NCBI GenBank assembly: GCA_016806145.1
Contig: CP063166.1
Coordinates: 1,922,001-1,986,000 of the forward strand
Source: Variovorax paradoxus
Lineage (GTDB): Bacteria; Pseudomonadota; Gammaproteobacteria; Burkholderiales; Burkholderiaceae_C
Direction: 5' to 3'
DNA length: 64,000 nucleotides
The stretch's first letter is position 1. Each line of letters begins with the position of its first letter. The translations under genes were made by a program, and so were the position numbers. Below, one piece after another: positions 1-11,991 of the stretch. The notes below the pieces were generated by a model. The model worked only from the letters and a program-made list of their open reading frames with translations, was not told the origin of the DNA and searched no databases.

Positions 1-145
1 GCTGCTGGCCGGCGGCCTGTTCCCGGTGACCGCGCTGGGCGTGGCCTGGGTGCTGGCGCAGGCGGTGTGCGTGCTGGTGCTGGCCGAGCTGCTATGGAGC
101 GGGCTGCGCGCGAGCCGGCCGGCGGCGCGGATGGCGCTGGCCTGA
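1..145 (+). CDS. C-terminal end of a membrane protein (partial)
   Basis: The reading frame starting at base 2 is open from the window edge to a TGA at 143-145 and encodes the last 47 residues of a protein. The segment is rich in Leu, Val and Ala and looks like one or two membrane-spanning helices, ending in a short Arg-rich tail (GLRASRPAARMALA), as expected for the cytoplasmic end of a polytopic membrane protein. A good intrinsic terminator follows, which supports this being a genuine gene end. Too little is present to name the family. Confidence 0.6.
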   Translation, partial: LLAGGLFPVTALGVAWVLAQAVCVLVLAELLWSGLRASRPAARMALA

Positions 146-169
146 ACGCCTTCCGCCCTCAGGCCGTCG

Positions 170-194
170 AGGCGCCCCGCGAGGGCGCCTTTTT
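170..194 (+). terminator. Intrinsic terminator after the first gene
   Basis: AGGCGCC (170-176) pairs perfectly with GGCGCCT (184-190) across a 7-base loop and is followed by a T run (190-194). It separates the partial membrane-protein gene from the aconitase gene. The rest of 195-336 holds no gene; a TTGACA at 274-279 could be a -35 element but no convincing -10 follows at the right distance. Confidence 0.7.
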
Positions 195-336
195 CATGGC
201 CGCGCGAGGGGGCTTTTCGTCCCTGGCCGCCATGGCCTTCCGCCCCCGCCGATGCGATGCCTGACTACAGCAATTGACATTCATCCCTGCTAACCTTTGA
301 GGCGCTTCACGAACACATTCCCAAGGAGTTCCACAC

Positions 337-3213
<2,877 letters not shown>

Positions 3214-3217
3214 TCCG

Positions 3218-3679
3218 GTGACGCGCGTCGGACTGATCTCCGACACCCACGGCCTGCTGCGCCCGCAGGCCGTGGCGGCGCTGCAGGGCTGCGACTTCAT
3301 CGTGCATGGCGGCGACATCGGCAGTCCCGCCATCCTTGAAGCCCTGCGCGCGATCGCGCCGCTGACCGTGGTGCGCGGCAACAACGACCGCGAGGCCTGG
3401 GCCGAGGGCATTGCCGAGACCGAAACCATGGACGTCGGCGGCGTGCAGCTTTATGCCATCCACGATCTCGCGCAGCTGGCCATCGACCCGGCCGCGGCCG
3501 GCGTGCGCGTGGTGGTCTCGGGCCATTCGCACAAACCGAAGATCGAGGAACGCGGCGGCGTGCTCTACGTGAACCCGGGCAGCGCGGGGCCGCGGCGCTT
3601 CAGCCTGCCGATCGCCGTTGCCGAACTTCGGATGGAGGGCGGCGCGGTCGACGCGCGCATCGTCGAATTGGCGGTCTGA
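3218..3679 (+). CDS. Metallophosphoesterase of the YfcE/MJ0936 family
   Basis: Small (153 residues) two-metal phosphoesterase. The family signature is complete: SDTHG (D9, H11) near the N-terminus, HGGD, GNND, GHSHKP and NPGSAGPRR at the C-terminus, the usual set of Asp/His/Asn metal ligands. Family members hydrolyse phosphodiesters in vitro; the physiological substrate is generally unknown, and none is implied here. The GTG start lies 4 bases after the aconitase stop, so the two genes are probably co-transcribed and translationally coupled. Confidence 0.88.
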   Translation: MTRVGLISDTHGLLRPQAVAALQGCDFIVHGGDIGSPAILEALRAIAPLTVVRGNNDREAWAEGIAETETMDVGGVQLYAIHDLAQLAIDPAAAGVRVVVSGHSHKPKIEERGGVLYVNPGSAGPRRFSLPIAVAELRMEGGAVDARIVELAV

Positions 3680-3702
3680 GCCCGCCTGTCGCAGGGTTTT
3701 CA

Positions 3703-3716
3703 TTACCATTTGGTAA
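3703..3716. promoter_or_regulatory. Perfect 6-2-6 palindrome upstream of efeU
   Basis: TTACCATTTGGTAA is an exact inverted repeat just downstream of the phosphoesterase stop and 7 bases before the larger Fur-like dyad. It could be an operator or part of a promoter; no regulator can be assigned from sequence alone. Confidence 0.35.
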
Positions 3717-3722
3717 GAAAAG

Positions 3723-3755
3723 CCCATCAAATGAGAATGGTTCTTGTTTGATGGG
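3723..3755. promoter_or_regulatory. Fur-type operator / 33-bp dyad in front of efeU
   Basis: CCCATCAAATGAGAA (3723-3737) and TTCTTGTTTGATGGG (3741-3755) form an inverted repeat with 13 of 15 positions matching around a 3-base centre. The inner part, AATGAGAATGGTTCTTGTT, resembles the beta-proteobacterial Fur box (AATGAGAAT-N-ATTCTCATT). It lies about 93 bases before the ATG of the iron permease gene, where iron-dependent repression by Fur would be expected. Confidence 0.7.
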
Positions 3756-3847
3756 TTATCCTCGTCCGCTCCTCCGTGGAGCCGACATGCAGCGCCGCTG
3801 ATCGCGCCGGTTCCGGAGGGCTCCTCTCGCCCTGATTTCCGAAGCCG

Positions 3848-4681
3848 ATGCTCATCCCCTTTCTCATCATGCTGCGCGAAGGCATCGAAGCCGCGCTGAT
3901 CGTCGGCATCGTCGCCAGTTACCTGAAGCAGAGCGGGCGCGGCGCGCTGATGCCCGCGGTGTGGGTCGGCGTGCTGCTGGCCACCGCGCTGTCGCTGTTC
4001 GCTGGCGCCGGGCTGCAATTGCTCGCGGCCGAATTCCCGCAGAAGCAGCAGGAGCTGTTCGAGGGCGTGGTCGGGCTGATCGCGGTGGTGATGCTGACCT
4101 CGATGGTGTTCTGGATGCGCAAGGCCGCGCGCTCGATCAAGGGCGAGCTGCAGGCCTCGATCGACCAGGCGCTCGCCAAGGGCTCGGACGGCCAGGGCTG
4201 GGCGCTGATCGGCATGGTGTTCCTCGCGGTCGCACGCGAAGGCCTGGAGTCGGTGTTCTTCCTGCTCGCGATCTTCCAGCAGAGCAGCGGCTGGGAAGCG
4301 CCCGTGGGCGCGCTCGCCGGCATCGCGGTGTCGGTGGTGGTCGGCTACGGCCTCTATTCGGGCGGCGTGCGGCTCGACCTGCGGCGCTTCTTCCGCTTCA
4401 CCGGCCTGTTCATCCTGCTGGTGGCCGCGGGCCTGCTGGCCGGCGTGCTGCGCAAGCTGCACGAGGGCGGCGTCTGGAACCACCTGCAGACGGTGGTCTT
4501 CGACATGAGCGAGACCCTGCCGATGGACAGCCCGCTGGGCGCCGTGCTGTCGGGCCTGCTCGGCTACCAGGCCGCGCCCGTGGTGGGCGAGGTCGTCGTC
4601 TACCTGGCCTTCCTGGCCGTCGCCCTGTTCTTCTTCCTGCGTCCGGCCGTGCCGGCGCCGCGCGCGGCTGCGGCCGGCTGA
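3848..4681 (+). CDS. efeU: EfeU ferrous-iron permease (FTR1 family)
   Basis: Inner-membrane iron permease of the elemental/ferrous iron uptake system EfeUOB. The 277-residue protein has about seven hydrophobic helices and the two REXXE iron-binding motifs characteristic of the FTR1/EfeU family: REGIE at residues 10-14 and REGLE at 130-134. It is the first gene of efeU-efeO-efeB-efeO2, with 9 bases to efeO, and sits directly behind the Fur-like dyad at 3723-3755, so iron-repressed expression is likely. Confidence 0.95.
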   Translation: MLIPFLIMLREGIEAALIVGIVASYLKQSGRGALMPAVWVGVLLATALSLFAGAGLQLLAAEFPQKQQELFEGVVGLIAVVMLTSMVFWMRKAARSIKGELQASIDQALAKGSDGQGWALIGMVFLAVAREGLESVFFLLAIFQQSSGWEAPVGALAGIAVSVVVGYGLYSGGVRLDLRRFFRFTGLFILLVAAGLLAGVLRKLHEGGVWNHLQTVVFDMSETLPMDSPLGAVLSGLLGYQAAPVVGEVVVYLAFLAVALFFFLRPAVPAPRAAAAG

Positions 4682-4690
4682 AACCCCTCG

Positions 4691-5881
4691 ATGTCCTCTT
4701 CCTCTCCCGAACCCAAGGCACCTTCCTCCCACCTGATGCGCGCGGCGGTCGCCGCGTCGGCCCTGCTGGCGCTCGCCGGCCTCGCGGCCTTCTGGTATGC
4801 CTCCAACCACGCGCGCCAGGCGCCGCCGAAGGCCGCCGACAACGCGGTCACCGTCACGATCCGCGGCAATGTGTGCGAGCCCAACGAGATCACCGTGCCG
4901 GCCGGGCGCACCACCTTCACCATCGTCAACCAGTCGAACCGCGCGCTCGAGTGGGAGATCCTCGACGGCGTGATGGTGGTGGAGGAGCGCGAGAACATCG
5001 CGCCGGGCTTCTCGCAGACCATGACGGTGAAGCTGCAGCCCGGCGATTTCGCCATCACCTGCGGCCTGCTGAGCAACCCGCGCGGCAAGCTGCGCGTGAC
5101 GCCCTCGGCCGCTTCCGAGGCCGAGGCGGCGCGGCCCTCACTGGTCAACTACGTGGGCGCGCTGGCCGAGTACCAGACCTTCCTGCGCCTGGAGGCCGGC
5201 ACGCTCGAGGACGCGGTGCGCGCGCTGGCCGACGCGGTCCAGGCCGGCGACCTGCGGCAGGCGAGGGCGCTCTATGCGCCCGCGCACCAGGCCTACAAGC
5301 GCATCGAGCCGATGGCCGAGCTGTTCGCCGATCTCGACACGCGCATCAATGCGCGCGCCGACTACTTCGAGAAGCGCGAGGCCGATGCCGGCTTCACGGG
5401 CTTCCACCGCATCGAGTACGCGCTGTACGGCCAGAACGACCTGAAGCCCCTGGCCCCCGTGGTGGCGCAGCTGATCGCCGACATCGGCGTGCTCAAGGAA
5501 CGGCTGCGCGGCCTGAACATGCCGCCCGAGCGGCTCGCGAGCTCGGCCTCGAAGCTGCTGCGCCGCGTGGCCGACAACCTGCCCGCGGGCGGCGAGGACC
5601 ACTACGGCCATGCCGAACTCGCGAACCTGCAGGGCAGCTACGAAGGCACGAAGAAGGTCGCCGACCTGCTGCAGCCGCTGCTGGTGAAGGCCGCGCCCGC
5701 GCTGCAGAAGAGCGTGGACGAACGCTTCGCCGCCTTCGACGCCGCGCTCGCGCCGTACCGCGAGGGCGAGGGCTTCAAGCCCGCGCCGCTCGACGAGGCG
5801 CAGCGCAAGGCCCTGGCCGAACCCGTGCGCGCGCTGGCCGAGGAACTGGCCAAGGTGAATGCCGCGCTCGGCCTGGAATGA
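4691..5881 (+). CDS. efeO: EfeO periplasmic iron-binding protein (cupredoxin + imelysin domains)
   Basis: Periplasmic partner of the EfeU permease. The 396-residue protein has an N-terminal hydrophobic signal/anchor (about residues 13-34), a cupredoxin-like domain (about 48-137, with [14 protein letters not shown]) and a C-terminal imelysin/peptidase-M75-like domain. That domain carries the HxxE metal motif (H239-R-I-E242), with no sign of protease activity expected. This two-domain arrangement is the classic EfeO form, thought to bind and deliver iron (and perhaps copper) to the permease. It ends 22 bases before the efeB ATG. Confidence 0.94.
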   Translation: MSSSSPEPKAPSSHLMRAAVAASALLALAGLAAFWYASNHARQAPPKAADNAVTVTIRGNVCEPNEITVPAGRTTFTIVNQSNRALEWEILDGVMVVEERENIAPGFSQTMTVKLQPGDFAITCGLLSNPRGKLRVTPSAASEAEAARPSLVNYVGALAEYQTFLRLEAGTLEDAVRALADAVQAGDLRQARALYAPAHQAYKRIEPMAELFADLDTRINARADYFEKREADAGFTGFHRIEYALYGQNDLKPLAPVVAQLIADIGVLKERLRGLNMPPERLASSASKLLRRVADNLPAGGEDHYGHAELANLQGSYEGTKKVADLLQPLLVKAAPALQKSVDERFAAFDAALAPYREGEGFKPAPLDEAQRKALAEPVRALAEELAKVNAALGLE

Positions 5882-5903
5882 GGCTGTTGCCGACCGACCT
5901 CCC

Positions 5904-7220
5904 ATGACCACGAAGAACGAATCCCTCCCCATCGACGGGCCACCCGCCTCCCCGCACCGCCGCCGCATGCTCGGCGCGGCCGGGGCCGCCTTCGCCGGAC
6001 TGGCCGCGGCCGCGCATGCCGCCGCGCCCTCGGGCCCGCCCAACGGGCCCGATGCCGGCGCCCAGGTCACCGACGCACCCCAGAGCACGCACACGCAGGA
6101 CCGCGTGCCCTTCCGCGGCCGGCACCAGGCCGGCATCGTCACGCCGCGGCCGACGGCCGGCATGATCGCCTCCTTCTTCGTGCTGGCCGAGAACCGCGCC
6201 GACCTCGAGCGCCTGTTCCGCACGCTGACCGAGCGCATCGCCTTCCTCACGCAGGGCGGCCCGCAGACCGATCCCGATCCCAAGCTGCCGCCCGCGGGCT
6301 CGGGCATCCTCGGGCCGGTGGTGCAGCCCGACGGGCTCACCGTCACCGTCTCGGTCGGCACGTCGCTCTTCGACGAGCGCTTCGGCCTCGCGTCGAAGAA
6401 GCCGAAGCGGCTGAACCAGATGCAGCGCCATCCGAACGACGCGCTCGATGCCGCGCTGTGCCATGGCGACCTGTCGATCCAGTTCTGCGCCAACACGCCC
6501 GACACCAACATCCACGCGCTGCGCGACATCATCAAGAACACGCCCGACCTGCTGGTGCTGCACTGGAAGCAGGAAGGCACGGTGCCGCCGATCCCGGCCG
6601 TGCCCGGCAAGCCGGCCGAGAGCGCGCGCAACTTCCTCGGTTTTCGCGATGGCTCGGCCAATCCCGATTCGGCCGACGACACGCTGATGGACCGCATCGT
6701 CTGGGTGCCATCTGGCGGCGACGAGCCGGCCTGGGCCGTGGGCGGCAGCTACCAGGCGGTGCGCATCATCCGCAACTTCGTCGAGCGCTGGGACCGCACG
6801 CCGCTGCAGGAGCAGGAGGCCATCATGGGCCGGCTCAAGCCCACGGGCGCGCCGATGGACGGCGGCAGGACCGAGCACGACGTGCCCGACTACGCGAAGG
6901 ACCCCGAGGGCAAGACCACGCCGCTCGACGCGCACATCCGGCTGGCCAACCCGCGCACCAGGGCTTCGGACAAGAACCTCATGCTGCGGCGGCCCTTCAA
7001 CTATTCGAACGGCGTCACCAAGTCGGGCCAGCTCGAGATGGGCCTCTTGTTCATCTGCTACCAGGCCAACCTCGAGGACGGCTTCATCGCGGTGCAGACG
7101 CGCCTCGACGGCGAGCCGCTCGAGGAATACATCAAGCCCATCGGCGGCGGCTTCTTCTTCACGCTGCCGGGCGTGCGCGACGAGGCCGACTGGCTCGGGC
7201 GCGGCCTGCTGGCGGCCTGA
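5904..7220 (+). CDS. efeB: EfeB DyP-type haem peroxidase, Tat-exported
   Basis: Periplasmic dye-decolourising-type peroxidase of the Efe system, proposed in the family to oxidise Fe(II) or handle haem. The ATG at 5904 gives 438 residues starting with a twin-arginine signal ([15 protein letters not shown], Arg at 19-21); an upstream in-frame ATG at 5859 would overlap efeO and displace the signal, so I reject it. The DyP signature GFRDG is at residues 246-250 and the likely haem-ligating His is H344 in [10 protein letters not shown]. It is followed by 53 bases and a second EfeO-like gene. Confidence 0.94.
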   Translation: MTTKNESLPIDGPPASPHRRRMLGAAGAAFAGLAAAAHAAAPSGPPNGPDAGAQVTDAPQSTHTQDRVPFRGRHQAGIVTPRPTAGMIASFFVLAENRADLERLFRTLTERIAFLTQGGPQTDPDPKLPPAGSGILGPVVQPDGLTVTVSVGTSLFDERFGLASKKPKRLNQMQRHPNDALDAALCHGDLSIQFCANTPDTNIHALRDIIKNTPDLLVLHWKQEGTVPPIPAVPGKPAESARNFLGFRDGSANPDSADDTLMDRIVWVPSGGDEPAWAVGGSYQAVRIIRNFVERWDRTPLQEQEAIMGRLKPTGAPMDGGRTEHDVPDYAKDPEGKTTPLDAHIRLANPRTRASDKNLMLRRPFNYSNGVTKSGQLEMGLLFICYQANLEDGFIAVQTRLDGEPLEEYIKPIGGGFFFTLPGVRDEADWLGRGLLAA

Positions 7221-7273
7221 GCGCGCCGCGCATCACCCAGTTCTTTCACCACCGTCATAACCCAAGGAGATCC

Positions 7274-8110
7274 ATGACCGTGCAGTTTCGCCGTCGCTTC
7301 CTCGCCACCTTCCTCGCGGGCATCGCCGGCCTCTACGCCGCCGGCGCGCAGGCCGCCGTGTCGCCGCTCGGGCTGGTCGGCCCGATCTCCGACTACAAGA
7401 TCTACGTCGCCGAGAACGTGCGCAAGCTGGCCGCGGACACCCGTGCCTTCACCGCCGCGGTGAAGGCCGGCGACATCGAGAAGGCGAAGAAGCTGTACGC
7501 GCCGACGCGCACGAGCTACGAGCGCATCGAGCCGGTGGCCGAGCTGTTCAACGACCTCGACAAGTCGATCGACTCGCGCGCCGACGACCACGAGAAGGCC
7601 GAGAAGGACCCGGCCTTCGGCGGCTTCCACCGCATCGAGTACGGCCTGTGGGTGCAGAAGAGCACGAAGGAACTGAACCCCGTGGCCGACAAGCTGCTGG
7701 CCGACGTGCTCGAGCTGCAGAAGCGCCTGGGCGCGCTGATCTTCCCGCCCGAGAAGGTGGTGGGCGGCGCCGCCGTGCTGATGGAGGAGGTCGCGGCCAC
7801 CAAGATATCGGGCGAGGAGAACCGCTACAGCCACACCGACCTGTGGGACTTCCAGTCGAACTTCGAGGGCGCCTTCAAGATCGTCGAGCTGCTGCGCCCG
7901 CTGGTGGTGAAGGAGAACAAGGCCTTCTCGGACAAGACCGACGCCAACTTCAAGGTGGTGTTCGACACGCTCGCGAAGTACCGCACGCCCGACGGCGGCT
8001 TCGAGACCTATTCGAAGCTCAGCGAGCGCGACCGCAAGCTGCTGGCCGGGCGGGTCAACACGCTGGCCGAGGACCTGTCGAAGCTGCGCGGCATGCTCGG
8101 CCTGAACTGA
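7274..8110 (+). CDS. Second EfeO-like protein (imelysin domain only, EfeM type)
   Basis: 278-residue exported protein with an N-terminal signal ([23 protein letters not shown]) and one imelysin/M75-like domain. It keeps the HxxE motif (H119-R-I-E122 in [10 protein letters not shown]) but lacks the cupredoxin domain found in EfeO. It is clearly paralogous to the efeO product (similar PIxxYKxY/YAPxRxxYERIEPxAELF stretches). AAGGAGA at 7264-7270 supports the ATG at 7274. As the last gene of the efe operon it probably adds a cupredoxin-free iron-binding component, as in EfeM-type systems. Confidence 0.9.
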   Translation: MTVQFRRRFLATFLAGIAGLYAAGAQAAVSPLGLVGPISDYKIYVAENVRKLAADTRAFTAAVKAGDIEKAKKLYAPTRTSYERIEPVAELFNDLDKSIDSRADDHEKAEKDPAFGGFHRIEYGLWVQKSTKELNPVADKLLADVLELQKRLGALIFPPEKVVGGAAVLMEEVAATKISGEENRYSHTDLWDFQSNFEGAFKIVELLRPLVVKENKAFSDKTDANFKVVFDTLAKYRTPDGGFETYSKLSERDRKLLAGRVNTLAEDLSKLRGMLGLN

Positions 8111-8191
8111 TCCGGGCTGCGCCGGGGCGGGCGAAACGGCCCGGCGCCCGGCGCGGTCGGCGCGTTTGTGGGGTCTTGGTCAGGTTTTCGC

Positions 8192-8210
8192 GATTGAGAA
8201 TTGATAGCAT
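8192..8210. promoter_or_regulatory. Possible degenerate Fur site upstream of feoA
   Basis: GATTGAGAATTGATAGCAT, about 50 bases before the feoA start, has GAT/GAAT hexamer-like repeats reminiscent of a Fur box, but its dyad symmetry is poor. Context (ferrous-iron uptake genes) makes Fur control plausible; the sequence alone is weak. The rest of 8111-8258 shows no gene. Confidence 0.3.
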
Positions 8211-8258
8211 CCTGGTTTTGCTAACTGGCGCTCCCGGGGTTCCGAGCGCACTCCCACC

Positions 8259-8585
8259 GTGCAAACCAACAACATCGCCGCCCAGGCGGCCACTGCGGCG
8301 GCCGCCGCGGGCCTGCGTCTCGACCAGCTTCCCGATCACCAGTGGGCCACCGTGCTCGACGTCGCCCGCCCCGAGGGCGCGGAGGATCGCGAGCTGGTGC
8401 TGCGCCTGACCGAGATCGGCTTCGTGCCGGGCGAGTCGGTGCGCATCGTCGCCAGCGGCATGCCGGGCCGCGAGCCGATCGCGGTGCGGCTGGGCCACAC
8501 CACCTTCGCACTGCGCCGCCACGAGGCCGCGCTGATCCACGTGGCGCCGGGCGCCGAGGTGGCCGGAGGTGCGCGCCATGGTTGA
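8259..8585 (+). CDS. feoA: FeoA, ferrous iron transport accessory protein
   Basis: Small cytoplasmic SH3-like protein of the Feo Fe(II) uptake system. The 108-residue product carries the FeoA core LRLTEIGFVPGESVRIVASG followed by GREPIAVRLGHTTFALRRHEAALIHV, with about 25 extra Ala-rich residues at the N-terminus. The GTG start is the upstream limit; the fold begins around residue 28. Its stop overlaps the feoB start by 8 bases, so FeoA and FeoB are translationally coupled. Confidence 0.93.
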   Translation: MQTNNIAAQAATAAAAAGLRLDQLPDHQWATVLDVARPEGAEDRELVLRLTEIGFVPGESVRIVASGMPGREPIAVRLGHTTFALRRHEAALIHVAPGAEVAGGARHG

Positions 8586-10473
8586 AGCCGTGATCCAGGG
8601 CCCGGGCGGTTTCGCCGCCACCGGCCAGCCCAACCGCATCGCGCTGCTGGGCAATCCCAACTGCGGCAAGACCGCGCTGTTCAACCTGCTGACCGGCAGC
8701 CGCCAGAAGGTCGCCAACTACGCGGGCGTGACCGTCGAGCGCAAGGAAGGCAGCCTGCGCACGCCCGCGGGCCGGCGCGTGTTCGTGCTCGACCTGCCCG
8801 GTGCCTACAGCCTCAACGCGCTGTCGGCCGACGAGGCCGTCACGCGCGATGTCGTCACCGGCCAGAGCCAGGAGGCGCTGCCCGACCTGCTGGTCTGCGT
8901 GACCGACGCCACCAACCTGCGCCTGAACCTGCGCCTAGTGCTCGACGCCAAGAAGCTCGGCCTGCCGATGGTGGTGGCGCTCAACATGACCGACATGGCG
9001 CGCAAGCAGGGCATCGCGGTAGACACGGCCGTGCTGTCGCGCGAACTCGGCCTGCCGGTGATCGAGACCGTCGGCGTGCAGTCCGGCGGCGCCAAGGAAT
9101 TGCTGGCCGTGCTCGACACCCCGGTGGCCGCGGCCACGCCCCAGCCCTGGCATGCGCCCGGCCTCGACGACGTGCTCGCCACCCAGCGCGAGGTGCGCCG
9201 CATCCTCGGCCTGGCGGTGAAGGAGCCCGCGAGCAGCCTGGTCACCAGCGACCGCATCGACCGCATCGTGATGCACCCGGTCTGGGGCATGCTGGTGCTC
9301 GCGGTCACCATGTTCCTGATGTTCCAGGCCGTGTTCAGCTGGGCCAACGTGCCGATGGACGCCATCAAGGCCGCCACCGAGGGCCTGGGCGAGCTGCTCA
9401 AGGCCCACATGCCCGAGGGCATGCTGCAGAGCCTGCTGGTCGACGGCGTGATCGCGGGCGTGGGCGGCGTGATCGTCTTCCTGCCGCAGATCCTGATCCT
9501 GTTCCTGTTCATCCTGGCGCTGGAGGATTCCGGCTACCTGCCGCGCGCGGCCTTCCTGCTCGACCGCGTGATGGGCACCGTGGGGCTGTCGGGCCGCTCG
9601 TTCATTCCGCTGCTGTCGAGCTTCGCCTGCGCCATTCCGGGCGTGATGGCCACGCGCACCATCAGCAACTGGCGCGACCGCATCACCACCATCATGATCG
9701 CGCCGCTGATGACCTGCTCGGCGCGGCTGCCGGTCTATGCGCTGCTGATCGCGGCCTTCATCCCGGCGCGCACCGTGGCCGGCGTGTTCAACCTGCAGGG
9801 CGTGGTGCTGTTCGCGCTCTACGTCTTCGGCATCGTCTCGGCGATGCTGGTGGCCTGGGTCATGAAGCGCTTCCGCGACAACACGCAGCGCTCCTCGCTG
9901 ATGATGGAACTGCCGGCCTACCGCTGGCCCAATCCGCGCAACCTGCTGCTGGGCCTGTACGAGCGCGCATGGATCTTCATCCAGCGCGTGGGCACGATCA
10001 TCCTCACGCTGACCATCCTGCTGTGGTTCCTCTCGACCTTCCCGTCGCCGCCCGAGGGCGCGACCGGACCGGCGATCCAGTACAGCCTGGCCGGCATGAT
10101 CGGCCGCGGCCTCGAGCACATCTTCGCGCCCATCGGCTTCAACTGGCAGATCTCGATCGCGCTGGTGCCGGGCATGGCCGCGCGCGAGGTCGCGGTGGGC
10201 GCGCTGGGCACGGTCTACGCGCTCTCGGCCACCGGCGACGACGTGGCCGGCGCGCTCGAGCCGCTGATCGCCGGCAGCTGGTCGCTGGCGACCGCGCTGT
10301 CGCTCTTGGTCTGGTACGTGTTCGCGCCGCAATGCATCTCGACCCTGGCCACGGTCAAGCGCGAGACCGGCCAGTGGAAGTACGTGTGGATCATGGCGGG
10401 CTACCTGTTCGCGCTGGCCTACATCGCCTGCTTCATCACCTACCACGTTGCGGTGGCTCTCGGAGCGGGTTAA
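8578..10473 (+). CDS. feoB: FeoB, ferrous iron transporter with GTPase domain
   Basis: Inner-membrane Fe(II) transporter. The N-terminal G domain has the P-loop GNPNCGKT (residues 25-32), the G3-type DLPGAYSL and the G4 NMTD. It is followed by a membrane domain of many helices with the conserved SFACAIPGVMATR and the later CISTLATVKRETGQWK segments. From the ATG at 8578 (GGAGG at 8565-8569, 8-base spacing) the product is 631 residues, shorter than E. coli FeoB (773) but normal for beta-proteobacterial forms. A GTG at 8569 lies inside the ribosome-binding site and is rejected. Confidence 0.96.
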   Translation: MVEAVIQGPGGFAATGQPNRIALLGNPNCGKTALFNLLTGSRQKVANYAGVTVERKEGSLRTPAGRRVFVLDLPGAYSLNALSADEAVTRDVVTGQSQEALPDLLVCVTDATNLRLNLRLVLDAKKLGLPMVVALNMTDMARKQGIAVDTAVLSRELGLPVIETVGVQSGGAKELLAVLDTPVAAATPQPWHAPGLDDVLATQREVRRILGLAVKEPASSLVTSDRIDRIVMHPVWGMLVLAVTMFLMFQAVFSWANVPMDAIKAATEGLGELLKAHMPEGMLQSLLVDGVIAGVGGVIVFLPQILILFLFILALEDSGYLPRAAFLLDRVMGTVGLSGRSFIPLLSSFACAIPGVMATRTISNWRDRITTIMIAPLMTCSARLPVYALLIAAFIPARTVAGVFNLQGVVLFALYVFGIVSAMLVAWVMKRFRDNTQRSSLMMELPAYRWPNPRNLLLGLYERAWIFIQRVGTIILTLTILLWFLSTFPSPPEGATGPAIQYSLAGMIGRGLEHIFAPIGFNWQISIALVPGMAAREVAVGALGTVYALSATGDDVAGALEPLIAGSWSLATALSLLVWYVFAPQCISTLATVKRETGQWKYVWIMAGYLFALAYIACFITYHVAVALGAG

Positions 10474-10498
10474 AACCGTCCCTGAAAGGCTGGTTTCC

Positions 10499-10786
10499 AT
10501 GGCACAAGAACTGATCGTCGGATTGATCGTCGCGAGTGCCGCGTTCTACGCGGTGTGGCGCTGGATGCCCGCGGGCTGGCGGCGCAGCGCCGCGCGCAAG
10601 GTCGCCACCGGCACGCAGCGCGCCGGCCTCGTCGATGCCGAGCGCGCCGCGCAACTGGCGGCCTCGCTCGCCAAGACCTCGGGCTGCGGCTCGTGCGATA
10701 GCTGCAACAGCTGCGGTCCCAAATCCCCCCAGAACCCGGCCAGCCCGGCTTCCTCCTCCTCCGCCCCCTCGTCCTCCACGCGCTGA
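10499..10786 (+). CDS. Small Cys-rich membrane protein associated with FeoB
   Basis: 95-residue protein with one N-terminal transmembrane helix (LIVGLIVASAAFYAVWRW), a basic stretch, and a Cys cluster CGSCDSCNSCG near residue 65, then a Pro/Ser-rich tail. It starts 25 bases after feoB and is oriented with it, as are the small Cys-rich FeoB-associated proteins of other bacteria that occupy the FeoC position. The cluster could bind Fe(II) or an Fe-S centre at the membrane; that is inference. A GAAAGG 5-6 bases upstream favours the ATG at 10499 over in-frame starts inside feoB. Confidence 0.75.
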   Translation: MAQELIVGLIVASAAFYAVWRWMPAGWRRSAARKVATGTQRAGLVDAERAAQLAASLAKTSGCGSCDSCNSCGPKSPQNPASPASSSSAPSSSTR

Positions 10787-10791
10787 GGCCG

Positions 10792-11976
10792 ATGCCCGCG
10801 CACATCCTCGTCGCCGGCGGCGGCATCGGGGGGCTGGCCACCGCATTGGCGCTGGCCGGCGGTGGTCATCGCGCCGACGTGTTCGAGCAGGCCGCCGCGT
10901 TCGGCGACATCGGCGCCGGCGTGCAGCTCGGCCCCAACGTCACGCGGCGGCTCGCACGACTCGGCCTCGAAAGCTCGCTCGCCCAGGTCGCCGCGCAGCC
11001 CGAAGCGCTGGTGGTGCGCAGCGCCGGCAGCGGTGTCGAGATCGGCCGGCTCGCGCTCGGCGCCCCCATGCGCCAGCGCTACGGCGCACCCTACCTCTGC
11101 ATCCACCGCGCCGACCTGCATGGGCTGCTGCTCGAGGCCGTGCGCGCGCGCGGCACCGGCGCGCTCGTGACCGGCGCGCAGATCGAGCGCGTGGAGCTCA
11201 GCGACGAGCTCGTGTGCGTGTCGAGCAGCGACGCGCGCGCCTGGGAGGGCGAGGCGGTGGTCGGTGCCGATGGCCTCTGGAGCGTGGTGCGGCGTCGGCT
11301 CGACACGGCCTCGGCCGACAAGCCGCCGCGCATCACCGGCCACACCGCCTGGCGCGCGCTCGCGCGGCAGGACGCGCTGCCGCCCGCGCTGCGCCGCGGC
11401 GGGGTCGACGTGTGGCTCGGGCCGCAACTGCATGCGGTGGCCTATCCGGTGCGTGCCGGCGAATGGCTCAACGTGGTGGTGATCGCCGAATCGGCGCCGG
11501 CCGGCAATGCGCACGACTGGGACCAGGCCAGCAGCCTCGCGGCGCTGCAGGCGGCCACGGGCCGCACGGGCGCCTCGCTGCAGGCGTTGCTCGAGGCCAT
11601 GCCCGCCTGGCGCGCCTGGACCCTGAGCGATCGCCCGCCGCTGGCCTCGGCCGCCGAGATGGCGCATGAGCGCCTGGCGCTGGTTGGCGATGCCGCGCAT
11701 CCGATGGTGCCGTACCTCGCGCAGGGCGCGGGCATGGCGATCGAGGACGCGATGGCGCTGTCGGAAGCGCTCGGCGATGCCGGCGCGGCCGCCGTGCCCG
11801 CCGCCTTCGCGCGCTACGCGGCCGCGCGCTGGCAGCGCAATGCGCGGGTGCAGGCGAAGGCGCGGCGCAACGGGCAGATCTTCCATGCCAGCGGCCCGGT
11901 GCGGCTGGGCCGCGACCTCGCGATGCGCACGCTCGGCGAGCGCTTGCTCGACCAGCCCTGGCTGTACGGCGGCTAG
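10792..11976 (+). CDS. FAD-dependent aromatic monooxygenase (salicylate hydroxylase-like)
   Basis: 394-residue class A flavoprotein monooxygenase. It has the N-terminal Rossmann motif GGGIGGLATALAL (FAD ADP-binding), the mid-protein DG motif (VVGADGLWSVVRRRL) and the C-terminal GDAAHPMVPYLAQGAGMAIEDA ribityl-binding motif. Closest by feel to 3-hydroxybenzoate 6-hydroxylase/salicylate 1-hydroxylase enzymes, which hydroxylate aromatic acids using NAD(P)H. The substrate cannot be fixed from sequence. It follows the feo genes by only 5 bases, which looks like chance adjacency in one transcript and not a functional link. Confidence 0.88.
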   Translation: MPAHILVAGGGIGGLATALALAGGGHRADVFEQAAAFGDIGAGVQLGPNVTRRLARLGLESSLAQVAAQPEALVVRSAGSGVEIGRLALGAPMRQRYGAPYLCIHRADLHGLLLEAVRARGTGALVTGAQIERVELSDELVCVSSSDARAWEGEAVVGADGLWSVVRRRLDTASADKPPRITGHTAWRALARQDALPPALRRGGVDVWLGPQLHAVAYPVRAGEWLNVVVIAESAPAGNAHDWDQASSLAALQAATGRTGASLQALLEAMPAWRAWTLSDRPPLASAAEMAHERLALVGDAAHPMVPYLAQGAGMAIEDAMALSEALGDAGAAAVPAAFARYAAARWQRNARVQAKARRNGQIFHASGPVRLGRDLAMRTLGERLLDQPWLYGG

Positions 11977-11991
11977 CTCCGCGAAGGGTCT

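Noticed and set aside
274..296. TTGACA with TAACCT as an acnA promoter
   Set aside because: The spacing is only 11 bases, too short for a sigma-70 promoter.
5859..5903. Longer efeB start
   Set aside because: It would overlap efeO and put 15 extra residues before the Tat signal; the ATG at 5904 fits an exported protein.
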